From positions 1 to 47,530 of IMG/VR virus record IMGVR_UViG_3300036761_001542: a stretch of 47,530 nucleotides of DNA. One strand, given 5' to 3'. Both the position numbers and the translations under genes were made by a program. Every line of letters starts with the position of its first letter. Within the stretch, counting starts at the first letter, position 1. This DNA comes from a virus. Under the pieces are notes generated by a model that was not told the origin of the DNA, searched no databases, and saw nothing but the letters and a program-made list of their open reading frames with translations. This document shows, one piece after another, positions 16,720 to 23,298 of this stretch.

Positions 16720-16930
16720 CAGCGTCTAACCCCACAATCTCGCAGAGCGCGTCGCCGAACTCGGAGCGAAGGAATTCTTCGTCCTCGTCGTGGACAGCCA
16801 GCAGGACGACCGCCGCCCACAAGGAATGATATGGCGTCCAGGCACGACGCGACCTGCCTTCAGTCGTGAGGCCGCGCTTGAGCGCTTCGATGCGTAGCTG
16901 GTTGGTGTCCTCGTCATCTTCGGCAAGCAT
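16502..16930 (-). CDS. Hypothetical protein; C-terminal part doubtful
   Basis: The first ~80 residues look like a genuine acidic/helical protein (WTPYHSLWAAVVLLAVHDEDEEFLR..., FGDALCEIVGLDADAIIDRIV). The last ~60 residues are Arg/His/Pro-rich and lie over the better-looking coiled-coil ORF at 16,435-16,719. Either the genes overlap heavily, or a frameshift joins this N-terminus to the other frame near 16,700. Confidence 0.45.
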   Translation of the reverse strand: MLAEDDEDTNQLRIEALKRGLTTEGRSRRAWTPYHSLWAAVVLLAVHDEDEEFLRSEFGDALCEIVGLDADAIIDRIVRRRKTTDHRAPARVAFLRGVAPRRMGPRAAHRPAVQRHKRADARHVGTSPRHRRPRRHARTARR

Positions 16931-16999
16931 CTAGCGGATTTCCCGAACGCTGTCAAGTCGGCCTCACCTTCTGCATTTCCTGTGCCAGGTGCTCTTCCA

Positions 17000-17311
17000 C
17001 TAGGGTGAAGGGTTACGCTGGTGGGTGTTCCGACAAGTTTCTGCCGATTCCATGAAGATGTCGTAGCAGAACGAGCAGTCGAGCTGAGATCGGAGCACGC
17101 CGGCCGCGAGGTGCTGCCTAGCATCCTCTTGCGACATGAGACGGTCGTCTTCACTCGACTCCAACTCGATGCCACAAAGGGCAACGTCTCGGAATACCGT
17201 GTCCTCAACATGCGTCATCATTCTTCTTCCTTTCTCGGCTTCGTCCATGAGTTGCAGGAATAAACCGTGGCGGATGAACTCACAAACTGTTGGAATTCTC
17301 GTGAGTGACAT
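17000..17311 (-). CDS. Hypothetical protein
   Basis: A 103-residue protein. The ATG at 17,311 is preferred because GGAGAGGA lies upstream at suitable distance; an ATG at 17,329 is also in frame. Features: SLTRIPTVCEFIRHGLFLQLMDEAEKG, a helical start, and a C-terminal CSFC pair. It overlaps the HNH-like gene by 32 nt. No family recognised. The following 69 nt to 16,930 contain nothing obvious. Confidence 0.5.
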   Translation of the reverse strand: MSLTRIPTVCEFIRHGLFLQLMDEAEKGRRMMTHVEDTVFRDVALCGIELESSEDDRLMSQEDARQHLAAGVLRSQLDCSFCYDIFMESAETCRNTHQRNPSP

Positions 17312-17867
17312 TCTCTTTTTCCTCTCCATTGCTTTGATTCAAGTGAAAGGTGCAGAGGCCGGCGCGGAACTCCGGAGTCTCGACCCAGCGCCGGCCGGTT
17401 TTTCGCGCAGCTTTCTCGGGAAGCCATCGCCGCAAATATCCGGGGCCTTTGGCGCGGCGGCCTCGGCGAGCCGACCGCGGATTGCACCGTCCTTCGGCGA
17501 CGCATGCACGACACCAGCGCCTCGCTTGCCAGCGCCGACACGAATGCTGCGAGGACGTCAGTCCGTGCGGGAAGTGCGAGATCCGGATGATTGCGTGCCA
17601 CGGAGCGACGCAGCGAGCCGGGCATGAGGACGGAAACGTCAAGGTCTCGTTCCGGCGCAGCGCTGTTCCGAAGAACGACACGTAGAACAGGCGGCGCGCT
17701 GACATGGCATGGTGGCTGATAGAAATCGTCGGATAGGCGTTCGAGGTTTGGGACGCTCCGGTCACATTGCCTTGCCAGATCAAGTGACCGCCGGGGCGCT
17801 CCTGGCAGCGGAGCACGATTCGCCATGCTAGATTCCAGCGCGTCGCGTCGCTCAATCCGGTCACCAT
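17280..17867 (-). CDS. Degenerate HNH-endonuclease-like protein
   Basis: A 195-residue protein starting 1 nt after the KTSC gene stop. The N-terminal half follows the layout of phage HNH_3 homing endonucleases: HLIWQGNVTG, YPTISISHHAMSARRLFYVSFFG, then a CPARCVAPWHA motif resembling the usual CxxxxCVNPxHL. The His usually before the first Cys of this motif is not seen, so catalysis is doubtful. The C-terminal half is very basic with CRACVAEGRC, a possible zinc knuckle. It could be a decayed homing endonuclease or a DNA-binding derivative. Confidence 0.5.
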   Translation of the reverse strand: MVTGLSDATRWNLAWRIVLRCQERPGGHLIWQGNVTGASQTSNAYPTISISHHAMSARRLFYVSFFGTALRRNETLTFPSSCPARCVAPWHAIIRISHFPHGLTSSQHSCRRWQARRWCRACVAEGRCNPRSARRGRRAKGPGYLRRWLPEKAARKTGRRWVETPEFRAGLCTFHLNQSNGEEKENVTHENSNSL

Positions 17868-17868
17868 G

Positions 17869-18090
17869 TCATTCGACCGTCAAGGGAACGGGAACGCCAT
17901 TGAACTGGAGACGAATCTTGCCGGCGAAGAAGCCGCCCTTCGACTTAGCTTTGATCAAGCCAAGGAAGATTTCTCGGGGCACGGCTGGATAGCGGTAGAT
18001 CCGACCGTTCCGGAACTCGATCTCCAGGCCGGCGCCGGGCTCGAAGCCGACGCTGGCGATGTTGGAACTTTCCACGCTTTCTCTTTTCAT
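17869..18090 (-). CDS. KTSC-domain protein
   Basis: A 73-residue protein, ATG overlapping the upstream stop (ATGA). It reads SSNIASVGFEPGAGLEIEF, GRIYRYPAVPREIFLGLI and AKSKGGFFAGKIR, the full pattern of the KTSC domain (SS-I-x-I, F-x-G-x-x-Y-x-Y, A-x-S-x-G-x-(F/Y)). KTSC proteins are frequent in phages and are thought to bind nucleic acid or protein partners; the precise role is unknown. Confidence 0.8.
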   Translation of the reverse strand: MKRESVESSNIASVGFEPGAGLEIEFRNGRIYRYPAVPREIFLGLIKAKSKGGFFAGKIRLQFNGVPVPLTVE

Positions 18091-19028
18091 GAAGCTTTCG
18101 GTTCGATGAATGCGAAACCTTCGATGCCGAAAGTCTTGCACAAGGCGAGCGTGGAAGTCAACCATTCGTGCAATCCGGGCACGTCTGCAAGGGAGGTCAG
18201 CTTGCAAGGAATGGACAGGAACAACGTCTCCTGCGTGGAATGCTCGGCGAAGTCCTTTTGACAGATGCCGCACGGCGCCGCGCTGGGCTCCAGATACATC
18301 GTTTTCGAGCGCGAGATGTGCTTGGCTGTAATCATGAAGAGGTGCGGCAGGCCGATACGGTCGATCTTCACGGCAGTGCAGCCAGTAGGGGGCGGCGACA
18401 GAGCCGCTAGACATTGCGCGCGGCGCCAGCGCTCCGGATCGTAGACGAAAAGCTTCGTGTCGAGCCAGAGCTGCGCCCACGGGGAGACAGTCGAGTAGAC
18501 TGTGACGTGCATGGCTTCAATGTCACGGTCGAACGTTTCACCGGAAACAGCACACGTGGACGCGGCGGCGTAGAGTTCTGCGGTCGCCGGACCGATCTCT
18601 GCCCAGCTCCAGCCGCCTTTCCACGAGACACAGCGGCGCAGGAAGCCCTCATGCACCTGCCAGGAACCATCCTTTCCCGGTAAGTCGAGCCGACCCGCCA
18701 GAACTTGATCACACCAGTTAGAGAACTTCCAGGTCGCGCCAGTGGCGGCACCGGGAAAGAATTGGTCTCCCGAGCGCCAGTGTCCGCAGAAGTAGATGGT
18801 GCGAGCCAGCTGGGATAGAGCCTCGCTCGTGAAGGCGTCGAAGCGGACGCGGTTCTCGGGGCTCAGCGGAATTTTCAGGTCTGCAGCTTGATGAAGCGAT
18901 TCGAGCGTGGGAATCGCGTCCAGGTACAGGTTGCGACGGTTCGGCAGGAGCTTTTTCCAGGAAGGTGTCGCTAGCCAGAACCACGCGGCTTGATAGTCGA
19001 AATCGTTCTGCTTCATTTTTTCCGTCAT
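18087..19028 (-). CDS. Hypothetical protein, 313 residues
   Basis: Starts at an ATG overlapping the upstream stop (ATGA), so the 61-residue upstream extension is rejected. Aromatic and Trp-rich (FDYQAAWFWLATPSWKKLLP, WKFSNWCDQVLAG, FLRRCVSWKGGWSWAEIGPA), with a CGICQKDF motif near the C-terminal third that may bind metal. Its length is large for this region. No family recognised. Confidence 0.6.
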   Translation of the reverse strand: MTEKMKQNDFDYQAAWFWLATPSWKKLLPNRRNLYLDAIPTLESLHQAADLKIPLSPENRVRFDAFTSEALSQLARTIYFCGHWRSGDQFFPGAATGATWKFSNWCDQVLAGRLDLPGKDGSWQVHEGFLRRCVSWKGGWSWAEIGPATAELYAAASTCAVSGETFDRDIEAMHVTVYSTVSPWAQLWLDTKLFVYDPERWRRAQCLAALSPPPTGCTAVKIDRIGLPHLFMITAKHISRSKTMYLEPSAAPCGICQKDFAEHSTQETLFLSIPCKLTSLADVPGLHEWLTSTLALCKTFGIEGFAFIEPKAS

Positions 19029-19417
19029 TTGATTCTCCGGAAGTTGAAAGCGTCGCCGCTCGAAGAGAGACGGCCGCGGAAGGTTTTGCCGTCGACCACG
19101 AACGTGATGGAGCGGCCCCGGACGATCGGATGCTCGGCGACGACGGTTCCAATGAACGTTTTTACCTGCCCGCCGATGTAGTAAAACGTGCCGCTTTGCC
19201 CGACTTGGCACTGCTTCAAGCCGGAGATCTCACCGGCGCTCAGCAGCGAGTTGTGTTTATCGGCTTGCTCGGGTGTGATCTCCGGATGCTTACCGTCCGG
19301 GCTGAAAACCCCGTGCTCCGGGAAGTCCATCAGATAGCCGAGGCAGCAGCTGGGTTCGCCGCTGTCGTCGACTTCGACGAAAAGCCCGGAATGGTTCTCG
19401 ATCTTCGCCTTTTCCAT
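19025..19417 (-). CDS. Hypothetical protein, first gene after the repeat-rich gap
   Basis: A 130-residue protein with a strong ribosome binding site (GGAGGAT, about 4 nt before the ATG). Beta-rich (GLFVEVDDSGEPSCCLGYL, YYIGGQVKTFIGTVVAEH, ITFVVDGKTFRGRL). It is the first gene read away from the 19,418-19,695 control region, so its transcript probably starts there. Unknown function. Confidence 0.6.
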   Translation of the reverse strand: MEKAKIENHSGLFVEVDDSGEPSCCLGYLMDFPEHGVFSPDGKHPEITPEQADKHNSLLSAGEISGLKQCQVGQSGTFYYIGGQVKTFIGTVVAEHPIVRGRSITFVVDGKTFRGRLSSSGDAFNFRRIK

Positions 19418-19490
19418 CTATCCTCCATTTTTGCCTGTTGACACTTAGTTTTTCAGTTTACGCCTTATTCTCTTGGACGTCGATGGGACC

Positions 19491-19682
19491 TGTTACATTC
19501 AATGGTCCCTGTTACATGCAACTATGACAAATGTCATGGTTTTTGCTAAAGTCCGCTGAAATCAGGGGGCAAAAACCGATGGACGTGTTACATTCAGGGG
19601 GGGGCCTTACGGCACCTTGTAACAGAGTCCATTGATTAAATTTTGCTGGCACCCGCGCGAGGGTACCCCCCCGAATGTAACA
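19491..19682. repeat. TGTTACA motif array (iteron- or operator-like)
   Basis: Forward copies TGTTACATTC at 19,491-19,500, TGTTACATGC at 19,510-19,519 and TGTTACATTC at 19,586-19,595. Reverse copies are TGTTACA on the minus strand at 19,618-19,624 and TGTTACATTC at 19,673-19,682. The first two are phased 19 bp apart and share longer flanks (GGnnCCTGTTACATnCAA). Single copies also occur near 22,531 and 23,234. Confidence 0.75.
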
Positions 19683-19686
19683 CGTC
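19582..19686. repeat. Inverted repeat with G/C-tract arms
   Basis: GACGTGTTACATTC (19,582-19,595) is matched perfectly by its reverse complement at 19,673-19,686. The arms extend through one unpaired A into a run of eight G (19,597-19,604) facing seven C (19,666-19,672). The arms contain one TGTTACATTC site each, so this could be a cruciform or a pair of sites brought together by a bound protein. Confidence 0.7.
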
Positions 19687-19695
19687 GCATGGTTT

Positions 19696-20025
19696 TCAAC
19701 GAGCATGATCGTGAAGATACTCGCCCGCTGCTTCGATGAAATCGCTCGCCGAAACACCACAGCTGGGACAGGCGATTGTGCCGTCTGTGCCGTCGTGCTC
19801 GCAGTACCCGCGTCCACGCTTGGGACGGCGCTTGAACACGGTGACGTGGCCGCCAAGCTGCTTCTGGACGCAGCTAAGGCTCCAGCCAAGATCCTGCGCT
19901 GTGCTCGGATAGTCCCAGTCAACTTGGATAAGAGCGGTGTTGCGAGGTTCACCTCTATCATGCCGGCCCATTGCTGAGCCGCCATGTAGCAGGAAAGCGT
20001 AGCCTAGATCTTCAATCCACGGCAT
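19696..20025 (-). CDS. Small protein with CxH/CxxC metal-binding motif
   Basis: A 109-residue protein from the ATG at 20,025, which has GGAGAAG upstream; the ATG at 20,055 is less likely. The N-terminus is aromatic (MPWIEDLGYAFLLHGG) and the second half has GYCEHDGTDGTIACPSCGVS, a C-x-H...C-x2-C arrangement. It is the last gene before the repeat-rich gap. Unknown family. Confidence 0.55.
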   Translation of the reverse strand: MPWIEDLGYAFLLHGGSAMGRHDRGEPRNTALIQVDWDYPSTAQDLGWSLSCVQKQLGGHVTVFKRRPKRGRGYCEHDGTDGTIACPSCGVSASDFIEAAGEYLHDHAR

Positions 20026-20260
20026 GACTTCTTCTCCTTCCCTTTCTCCGAGCATCCGCTGCTCGGCGCTGTAGGTCGACGTGAGCCGCGAGGGTCAACG
20101 TCGAACGTGGTACGAAGTCGACGGAGCTGAATTCCTGGAAGTCATCGAGCCAGCGGTGTTGGGCTTCCAGGCAGTCAAGGCATAGGTCGCGGGCGTAGGC
20201 TGGACGCTGGTGGCATTCGGCGCAGAGTAGACGTTCCGGTTCCAGGTCAGCTTCTTCCAT
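20012..20260 (-). CDS. Small zinc-ribbon protein
   Basis: An 82-residue protein. CAECHQRPAYARDLCLDC is a compact four-cysteine zinc ribbon near residue 13-30, followed by a basic C-terminus (RRAADARRKGRRRSHA) that could bind nucleic acid. Its ATG overlaps the previous stop as TGATG. No specific family recognised. Confidence 0.6.
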   Translation of the reverse strand: MEEADLEPERLLCAECHQRPAYARDLCLDCLEAQHRWLDDFQEFSSVDFVPRSTLTLAAHVDLQRRAADARRKGRRRSHAVD

Positions 20261-20526
20261 CAGATTGCAACCTTCATGGAAAAGGTAACATGGTCACCAG
20301 CGCGCTGTCGTGCTGCGGCTTCATTCGCGCACAATTCCGCGTTGAAGGCGCCGCCACCACCACTATACCCGAAGCGATTGACGTCGAAGAAAAACACGCG
20401 CCAACCCGGCCAGCAGCCGCTTTCGTCGACGTGCGCGTGACGTGTGCCGTCGCCGGAAGTGTAGGAGTTTCTCGGGGCGGAATCACAAGAGCACAAGCCT
20501 CTGTACTGACTTCGACACTTGCTCAT
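20260..20526 (-). CDS. Cys-rich N-terminus hypothetical protein
   Basis: An 88-residue protein with a clear ribosome binding site (GGGAGGT, 6 nt before the ATG). It begins MSKCRSQYRGLCSC and contains WRVFFFDVNRFGYSGGGGAFNAELC followed by a helical alanine-rich end. Neighbours overlap at both ends. Unknown function. Confidence 0.55.
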   Translation of the reverse strand: MSKCRSQYRGLCSCDSAPRNSYTSGDGTRHAHVDESGCWPGWRVFFFDVNRFGYSGGGGAFNAELCANEAAARQRAGDHVTFSMKVAI

Positions 20527-20714
20527 ATTTCAACCTCCCGGTAAGGTCTGACGTGGAATAGGTCTCTCTCGGGGAAGCGTTCGGCACGGGACGGACGGAT
20601 CGGACCTGGACATCCCAGAGGGCAGGAAGAGATTGATGGCTGCTCGTGACGGCATGCGGGAAACGTCAGCGCTGCTCCAAGGAGTAAGAGGAACGCTAGT
20701 CTGAGGGCTGTCAT
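20523..20714 (-). CDS. Small signal-anchored or exported protein
   Basis: Sixty-three residues from the ATG at 20,714. The N-terminus MTALRLAFLLLLGAALTFPAC is a Sec signal or membrane anchor; FPAC is not a good lipobox. The rest is Cys/Pro-rich. Its stop overlaps the next ATG (ATGA). No ribosome binding site was seen, and the upstream gene ends 11 nt earlier. Confidence 0.5.
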   Translation of the reverse strand: MTALRLAFLLLLGAALTFPACRHEQPSISSCPLGCPGPIRPSRAERFPERDLFHVRPYREVEI

Positions 20715-20725
20715 GCGGTATCGGC

Positions 20726-21184
20726 TCAGCTGGTGAAGCCTGCTGGTTTCCACACTTTCAACCTCGCACGCCACAAGCTCCGACGCTCCGGGGCAGACTG
20801 CAGCTGTAGGCAACCTCGGGACGTGAACGGATGTCGGGCGTCACTATAGGAAGACACAGCTACCCACAATTCGCGGCCGACGTTGTCGCATGAATTGTAT
20901 TGCTCGCGCGTGAGCCAATGGTAAACGCCGGGCTCTTTGAAGAGAATGGCTCGTGTCATGGTGAGACGAATGTCGCGCGTGACGGGACGGCTCTCGTACT
21001 GGTGCACGCGGTAAGAGCCCGGCGCCGGTAGGTCTATGCGATCAAGCCACGTTTCGCAAGCATCGCGGGTTTCTCGGAAGACGCGAACCGAGCGGTGCGC
21101 GCAGCTGTCTTTGTAGCGAAGCCTGTCCAGGTATGACAAGAGCCGGACGGCACGCCGGATCTCCAAGTATTCGACCTGAGTCAT
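20726..21184 (-). CDS. Hypothetical protein
   Basis: A 152-residue protein from the ATG overlapping the upstream stop (ATGA). Helical N-terminus (EYLEIRRAVRLLSYLDRLRYKD), then a mixed region with SYRVHQYESRPV and YHWLTREQYN. Moderately basic. No family or catalytic motif recognised. Confidence 0.5.
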   Translation of the reverse strand: MTQVEYLEIRRAVRLLSYLDRLRYKDSCAHRSVRVFRETRDACETWLDRIDLPAPGSYRVHQYESRPVTRDIRLTMTRAILFKEPGVYHWLTREQYNSCDNVGRELWVAVSSYSDARHPFTSRGCLQLQSAPERRSLWRARLKVWKPAGFTS

Positions 21185-21717
21185 ACGGGTTCGCCGGTCG
21201 CTACAGAGTAGAGGGGATACGGTGCCACGCCGGTATCGAAAAAATCGTGGCCAAAGCAATATGCTCGGTTCCCGGGGTGCGGTTCAGTGAGAGGGTTCCG
21301 CAGATGGCAAGCTCCAGGCGCGCACGCCGAGCAAAATTGCGCGTAGGTAAAGTATGGCGACTTTGTGATAAAGATATCCGTGTCATCGCCGCTTTGCTGG
21401 GCGGCATACTCGCCGTCGTCAAGCGTGAATTCTAACGGGTCCTCGGCATACACGTGCGAGGAATCGAAGAGAGTTGAGCACGTCGAGCAGGCATAGTCGC
21501 TGCAGTCATGTTCGGGCGCGGTGTAGTTCTCTCGTTCATCGTCGCTTGGCTCATGGACCACGTTTTCGCAGGTAGGGCAGGTCGGTTCGCCGTACTGAGC
21601 CTCGCTGCTGTCTAACCACGCTTGGAGAACGTCCCATATGGGTAGCACGCCGTATCGGATGCCATTGGCAGGATCTCGGTTCGCTGTTCCCATGCCGTAA
21701 TCTATTCCTCGGTTCAT
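21181..21717 (-). CDS. Conserved phage protein with CxxC pairs
   Basis: A 178-residue protein from the ATG at 21,717, which has GGAAAGGGGAAAGAG upstream. It begins MNRGIDYGMGTANRDPANG, then IRYGVLPIWDVLQAW, a start that I have seen in other phage proteins of unknown function. CPTC, CSDYACSTC and a later CSACAPGAC give at least two zinc-binding pairs. The middle is acidic. Confidence 0.6.
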   Translation of the reverse strand: MNRGIDYGMGTANRDPANGIRYGVLPIWDVLQAWLDSSEAQYGEPTCPTCENVVHEPSDDERENYTAPEHDCSDYACSTCSTLFDSSHVYAEDPLEFTLDDGEYAAQQSGDDTDIFITKSPYFTYAQFCSACAPGACHLRNPLTEPHPGNRAYCFGHDFFDTGVAPYPLYSVATGEPV

Positions 21718-21754
21718 CTCTTTCCCCTTTCCGTGCCGTGTCGGCACTGTTTTG

Positions 21755-21949
21755 TCACTTGAGCTGAGTCATCGCCGCACGGACAAACGCCATGATGCAT
21801 GGCATACACACGTACCAGTAGCGGTTCATCGAGTGCGGTGTGATGCCTACCTGCCATAACTGTCCCAGCCGACCGCAATGGGCACAGCACTTTTTTCGTA
21901 GCGTGTTGCTGCGCGCCGCGACGGTTTCTAAGCTCACTTCTTTTGCCAT
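21755..21949 (-). CDS. Small zinc-ribbon protein
   Basis: A 64-residue protein with CCAHCGRLGQLWQ and WYVCMPCIMAF, a four-cysteine (CxxC...CxxC) zinc ribbon with about 28 residues between pairs. A purine-rich ribosome binding site precedes the ATG. Unknown partner or target. Confidence 0.6.
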   Translation of the reverse strand: MAKEVSLETVAARSNTLRKKCCAHCGRLGQLWQVGITPHSMNRYWYVCMPCIMAFVRAAMTQLK

Positions 21950-21990
21950 CGTCTCTTTTCCTCTCGCCAGCCTTGCGCCGCTGGCTGCCG

Positions 21991-22239
21991 CTATGCTGTT
22001 GCCTCGAAGCGTGTAACTTTCTGGGGTTCACCGATCGGATGCAGCGTGATGACAGTCGTTGGCGCCGTGTGCCGCAATGGATAGTCGCCCGGGTGTTCGC
22101 CGAGGTAACGGGTGCGCCACCGCTCCCATTCCCGCTGCAATCGGCGCGCAGCAGCAGCTGATACCCGCGGCACGTCATGTGCGCCGGCATGCGTGACGTG
22201 TCCCGCTGCGTCGAAAGCGTAAAGCTGAACTCGTGTCAT
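21991..22239 (-). CDS. Hypothetical protein
   Basis: An 82-residue protein with AGGAGTGAG upstream of the ATG. It starts as a beta strand (TRVQLYAFDAAGHV), followed by an arginine-rich helix (AAAARRLQREWERWRTRYLG) and a final strand (TVITLHPIGEP). Possibly nucleic-acid or protein binding; no family recognised. Confidence 0.55.
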   Translation of the reverse strand: MTRVQLYAFDAAGHVTHAGAHDVPRVSAAAARRLQREWERWRTRYLGEHPGDYPLRHTAPTTVITLHPIGEPQKVTRFEATA

Positions 22240-22275
22240 GGTCTCACTCCTACCGGCCTTGCGCCGCCGGCTGAC

Positions 22276-22497
22276 TTACGGTCTCGCCTCTGTGAACGCG
22301 ATTAAATAGCCGTCGATGGTTTCGATGTGCGCGCCGCAAGCGAGGGCCATTCGCTTCCACTCCATCGCGCACGGTGCCATACAGCTCGGGCCATGCGCGG
22401 CGCGATGCGTCTGAAACCAGCAGCGGGTCCACTTTAGCGGTGGGCATGTTGTCCATGCGTCTGCCGCGCGCCCTTTGGGGTGTGCCGTGTTGGCCAT
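22276..22497 (-). CDS. Hypothetical protein, possibly frameshifted
   Basis: A 73-residue frame starting at an ATG 5 nt after the previous stop. Only its last ~30 residues (MEWKRMALACGAHIETIDGYLIAF) look like normal protein; the first part is Cys/Trp-rich and odd. A second frame on the same strand (MPTAKVDPLLVSDASRRAWP, then ELYGTVRDG) looks normal just upstream. A single-base shift near 22,360-22,375 would join the two. It may be a sequencing error, a real mutation or two overlapping ORFs. Confidence 0.4.
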   Translation of the reverse strand: MANTAHPKGRAADAWTTCPPLKWTRCWFQTHRAAHGPSCMAPCAMEWKRMALACGAHIETIDGYLIAFTEARP

Positions 22498-22502
22498 CTG
22501 CT

Positions 22503-22688
22503 TCACCTGCTCCTTTGCTCCGTAGGTTCTTGTAACATGGTCGAACGCGAGGTGCAAGGGAAAAGTGGAATAGTTGTATATACAAGTGTCCTCAGACCTC
22601 GCCTACAGTTCTCACAGTACACGCAAGCGCTGTACAAGACGCATTGACAAGCAGGACACGAATGGACGTATCGTAGGTCACCGTCCAT
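22503..22688 (-). CDS. Small Cys-rich metal-binding protein
   Basis: A 61-residue protein starting 1 nt after the previous gene's stop. CPACQCVLYSACVYCENC contains several CxxC pairs of zinc-ribbon type; the C-terminal half is Thr/Ser/Arg-rich. No family recognised. Confidence 0.5.
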   Translation of the reverse strand: MDGDLRYVHSCPACQCVLYSACVYCENCRRGLRTLVYTTIPLFPCTSRSTMLQEPTEQRSR

Positions 22689-22689
22689 G

Positions 22690-23007
22690 TCAGTACCCTA
22701 AGACGCACTGCTGGTGCCCGCAGAAGCTTACCGTCCGCCCGTTAAACCGGAACCGTCGCCGTTCATCCGTGTACGTGTGTTGGGTGATCGGGATATCACG
22801 CCACAACATGCCACCGTCGCCGGCGTCGTTCCATTCGAAGCAACGAACACGGCCGCGTCCGTACAGGTCGTTTAGCCGTGTCAAGGCGGACAATACTCTA
22901 GCGTTGATGTCCTCGCGCTTGATCATGTCTGTTTCCTTCGTAGCCGCAGCCGCAGCCTCGAACGCGCACGCCGGGCAGAACGCTCCTGCTGGTAGCTTAT
23001 GTGCCAT
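22690..23007 (-). CDS. Hypothetical protein with CxxC and CGHQQC motifs
   Basis: A 105-residue protein. The N-terminus has FCPACAFEAAAAATK, and the C-terminus RRRFRFNGRTVSFCGHQQC, so two cysteine pairs at opposite ends could form one zinc site. The middle helix (REDINARVLSALTRLNDLYG) is well formed. Second gene of the leftward arm. Confidence 0.55.
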   Translation of the reverse strand: MAHKLPAGAFCPACAFEAAAAATKETDMIKREDINARVLSALTRLNDLYGRGRVRCFEWNDAGDGGMLWRDIPITQHTYTDERRRFRFNGRTVSFCGHQQCVLGY

Positions 23008-23019
23008 AATCGTTCATTC

Positions 23020-23163
23020 CTATATGTTACGGTCCGCGTGAACGTGGATGATGCGGCCATGCTCACGGCCGTAGACCTGCCGCAAGCGCAGCGCCGTCAC
23101 GGACGTTGTGCTACAGGTCCATCCATCCGACCACGTCAGAACCCAGATTAGCCAATGAGTCAT
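23020..23163 (-). CDS. First gene of the leftward arm, 47-residue protein
   Basis: Starts at ATG 23,163 with the ribosome binding site GGAGGT about 7 nt upstream. That site lies inside a strong hairpin (23,166-23,219), so translation is probably regulated. The N-terminus is aromatic and hydrophobic (MTHWLIWVLTWSDGW), the rest basic (ALRLRQVYGREHGRIIHVHA). Unknown function; as the first leftward gene it may be expressed very early. Confidence 0.5.
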   Translation of the reverse strand: MTHWLIWVLTWSDGWTCSTTSVTALRLRQVYGREHGRIIHVHADRNI

Positions 23164-23165
23164 TT

Positions 23166-23219
23166 GCTTGACCTCCACCTGCTTGCCTTGCAGCTGGCAT
23201 GCCAGCAGGGAGGTCAAGC
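23166..23219 (-). promoter_or_regulatory. Hairpin covering the ribosome binding site of the first leftward gene
   Basis: In the minus-strand transcript, GCTTGACCTC (23,219-23,210) pairs with GAGGTCAAGC (23,175-23,166) and AGCAGG/CCTGCT extends the stem after a 2-nt bulge. The loop contains the 12-bp palindrome CTGGCATGCCAG (23,194-23,205), partly shared with the stem. The 3' arm includes the Shine-Dalgarno sequence and ends 2 nt before the ATG. No U-tract follows, so this is an RBS-sequestering element rather than a terminator. Confidence 0.65.
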
Positions 23220-23298
23220 GCAGCGATGGTGTCTGTTACAAAGATACGGCTGTTTTTTCCTTGCCCCCATGTCGAGCGTGTAACGACTGGTGAGCTGA

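Larger units (their letters stand above)
19418..19695. promoter_or_regulatory. Repeat-rich control region; candidate replication origin or operator cluster
   Basis: A 278-bp gap without a plausible gene inside the leftward operon. It contains five TGTTACA motifs in both orientations, a 14-bp palindrome ATGACAaaTGTCAT at 19,524-19,537, an inverted repeat GGTTTTTGC (19,538-19,546) / GCAAAAACC (19,569-19,577) and a larger inverted repeat at 19,582-19,686. An AT-rich patch lies at 19,632-19,643. Such a set is typical of initiator or repressor binding. Replication genes lie downstream. No clear TTGACA/TATAAT promoter was found. Confidence 0.6.

Noticed and set aside
18087-19211. N-terminal extension of the 313-residue protein
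   Set aside because: The first 61 residues overlap the upstream gene and are Arg/His-rich. The ATG at 19,028 has an ATGA overlap with the upstream stop.
19438-19466. Plus-strand TTGACA promoter in the control gap
   Set aside because: TTGACA occurs at 19,438-19,443, but no -10 box lies at 16-18 nt and no plus-strand gene follows.
19512-19985. 157-residue minus-strand ORF across the repeat-rich gap
   Set aside because: It overlaps the better-supported gene at 19,696-20,025 and the gap's symmetrical repeats; its sequence has no protein-like pattern and no ribosome binding site.
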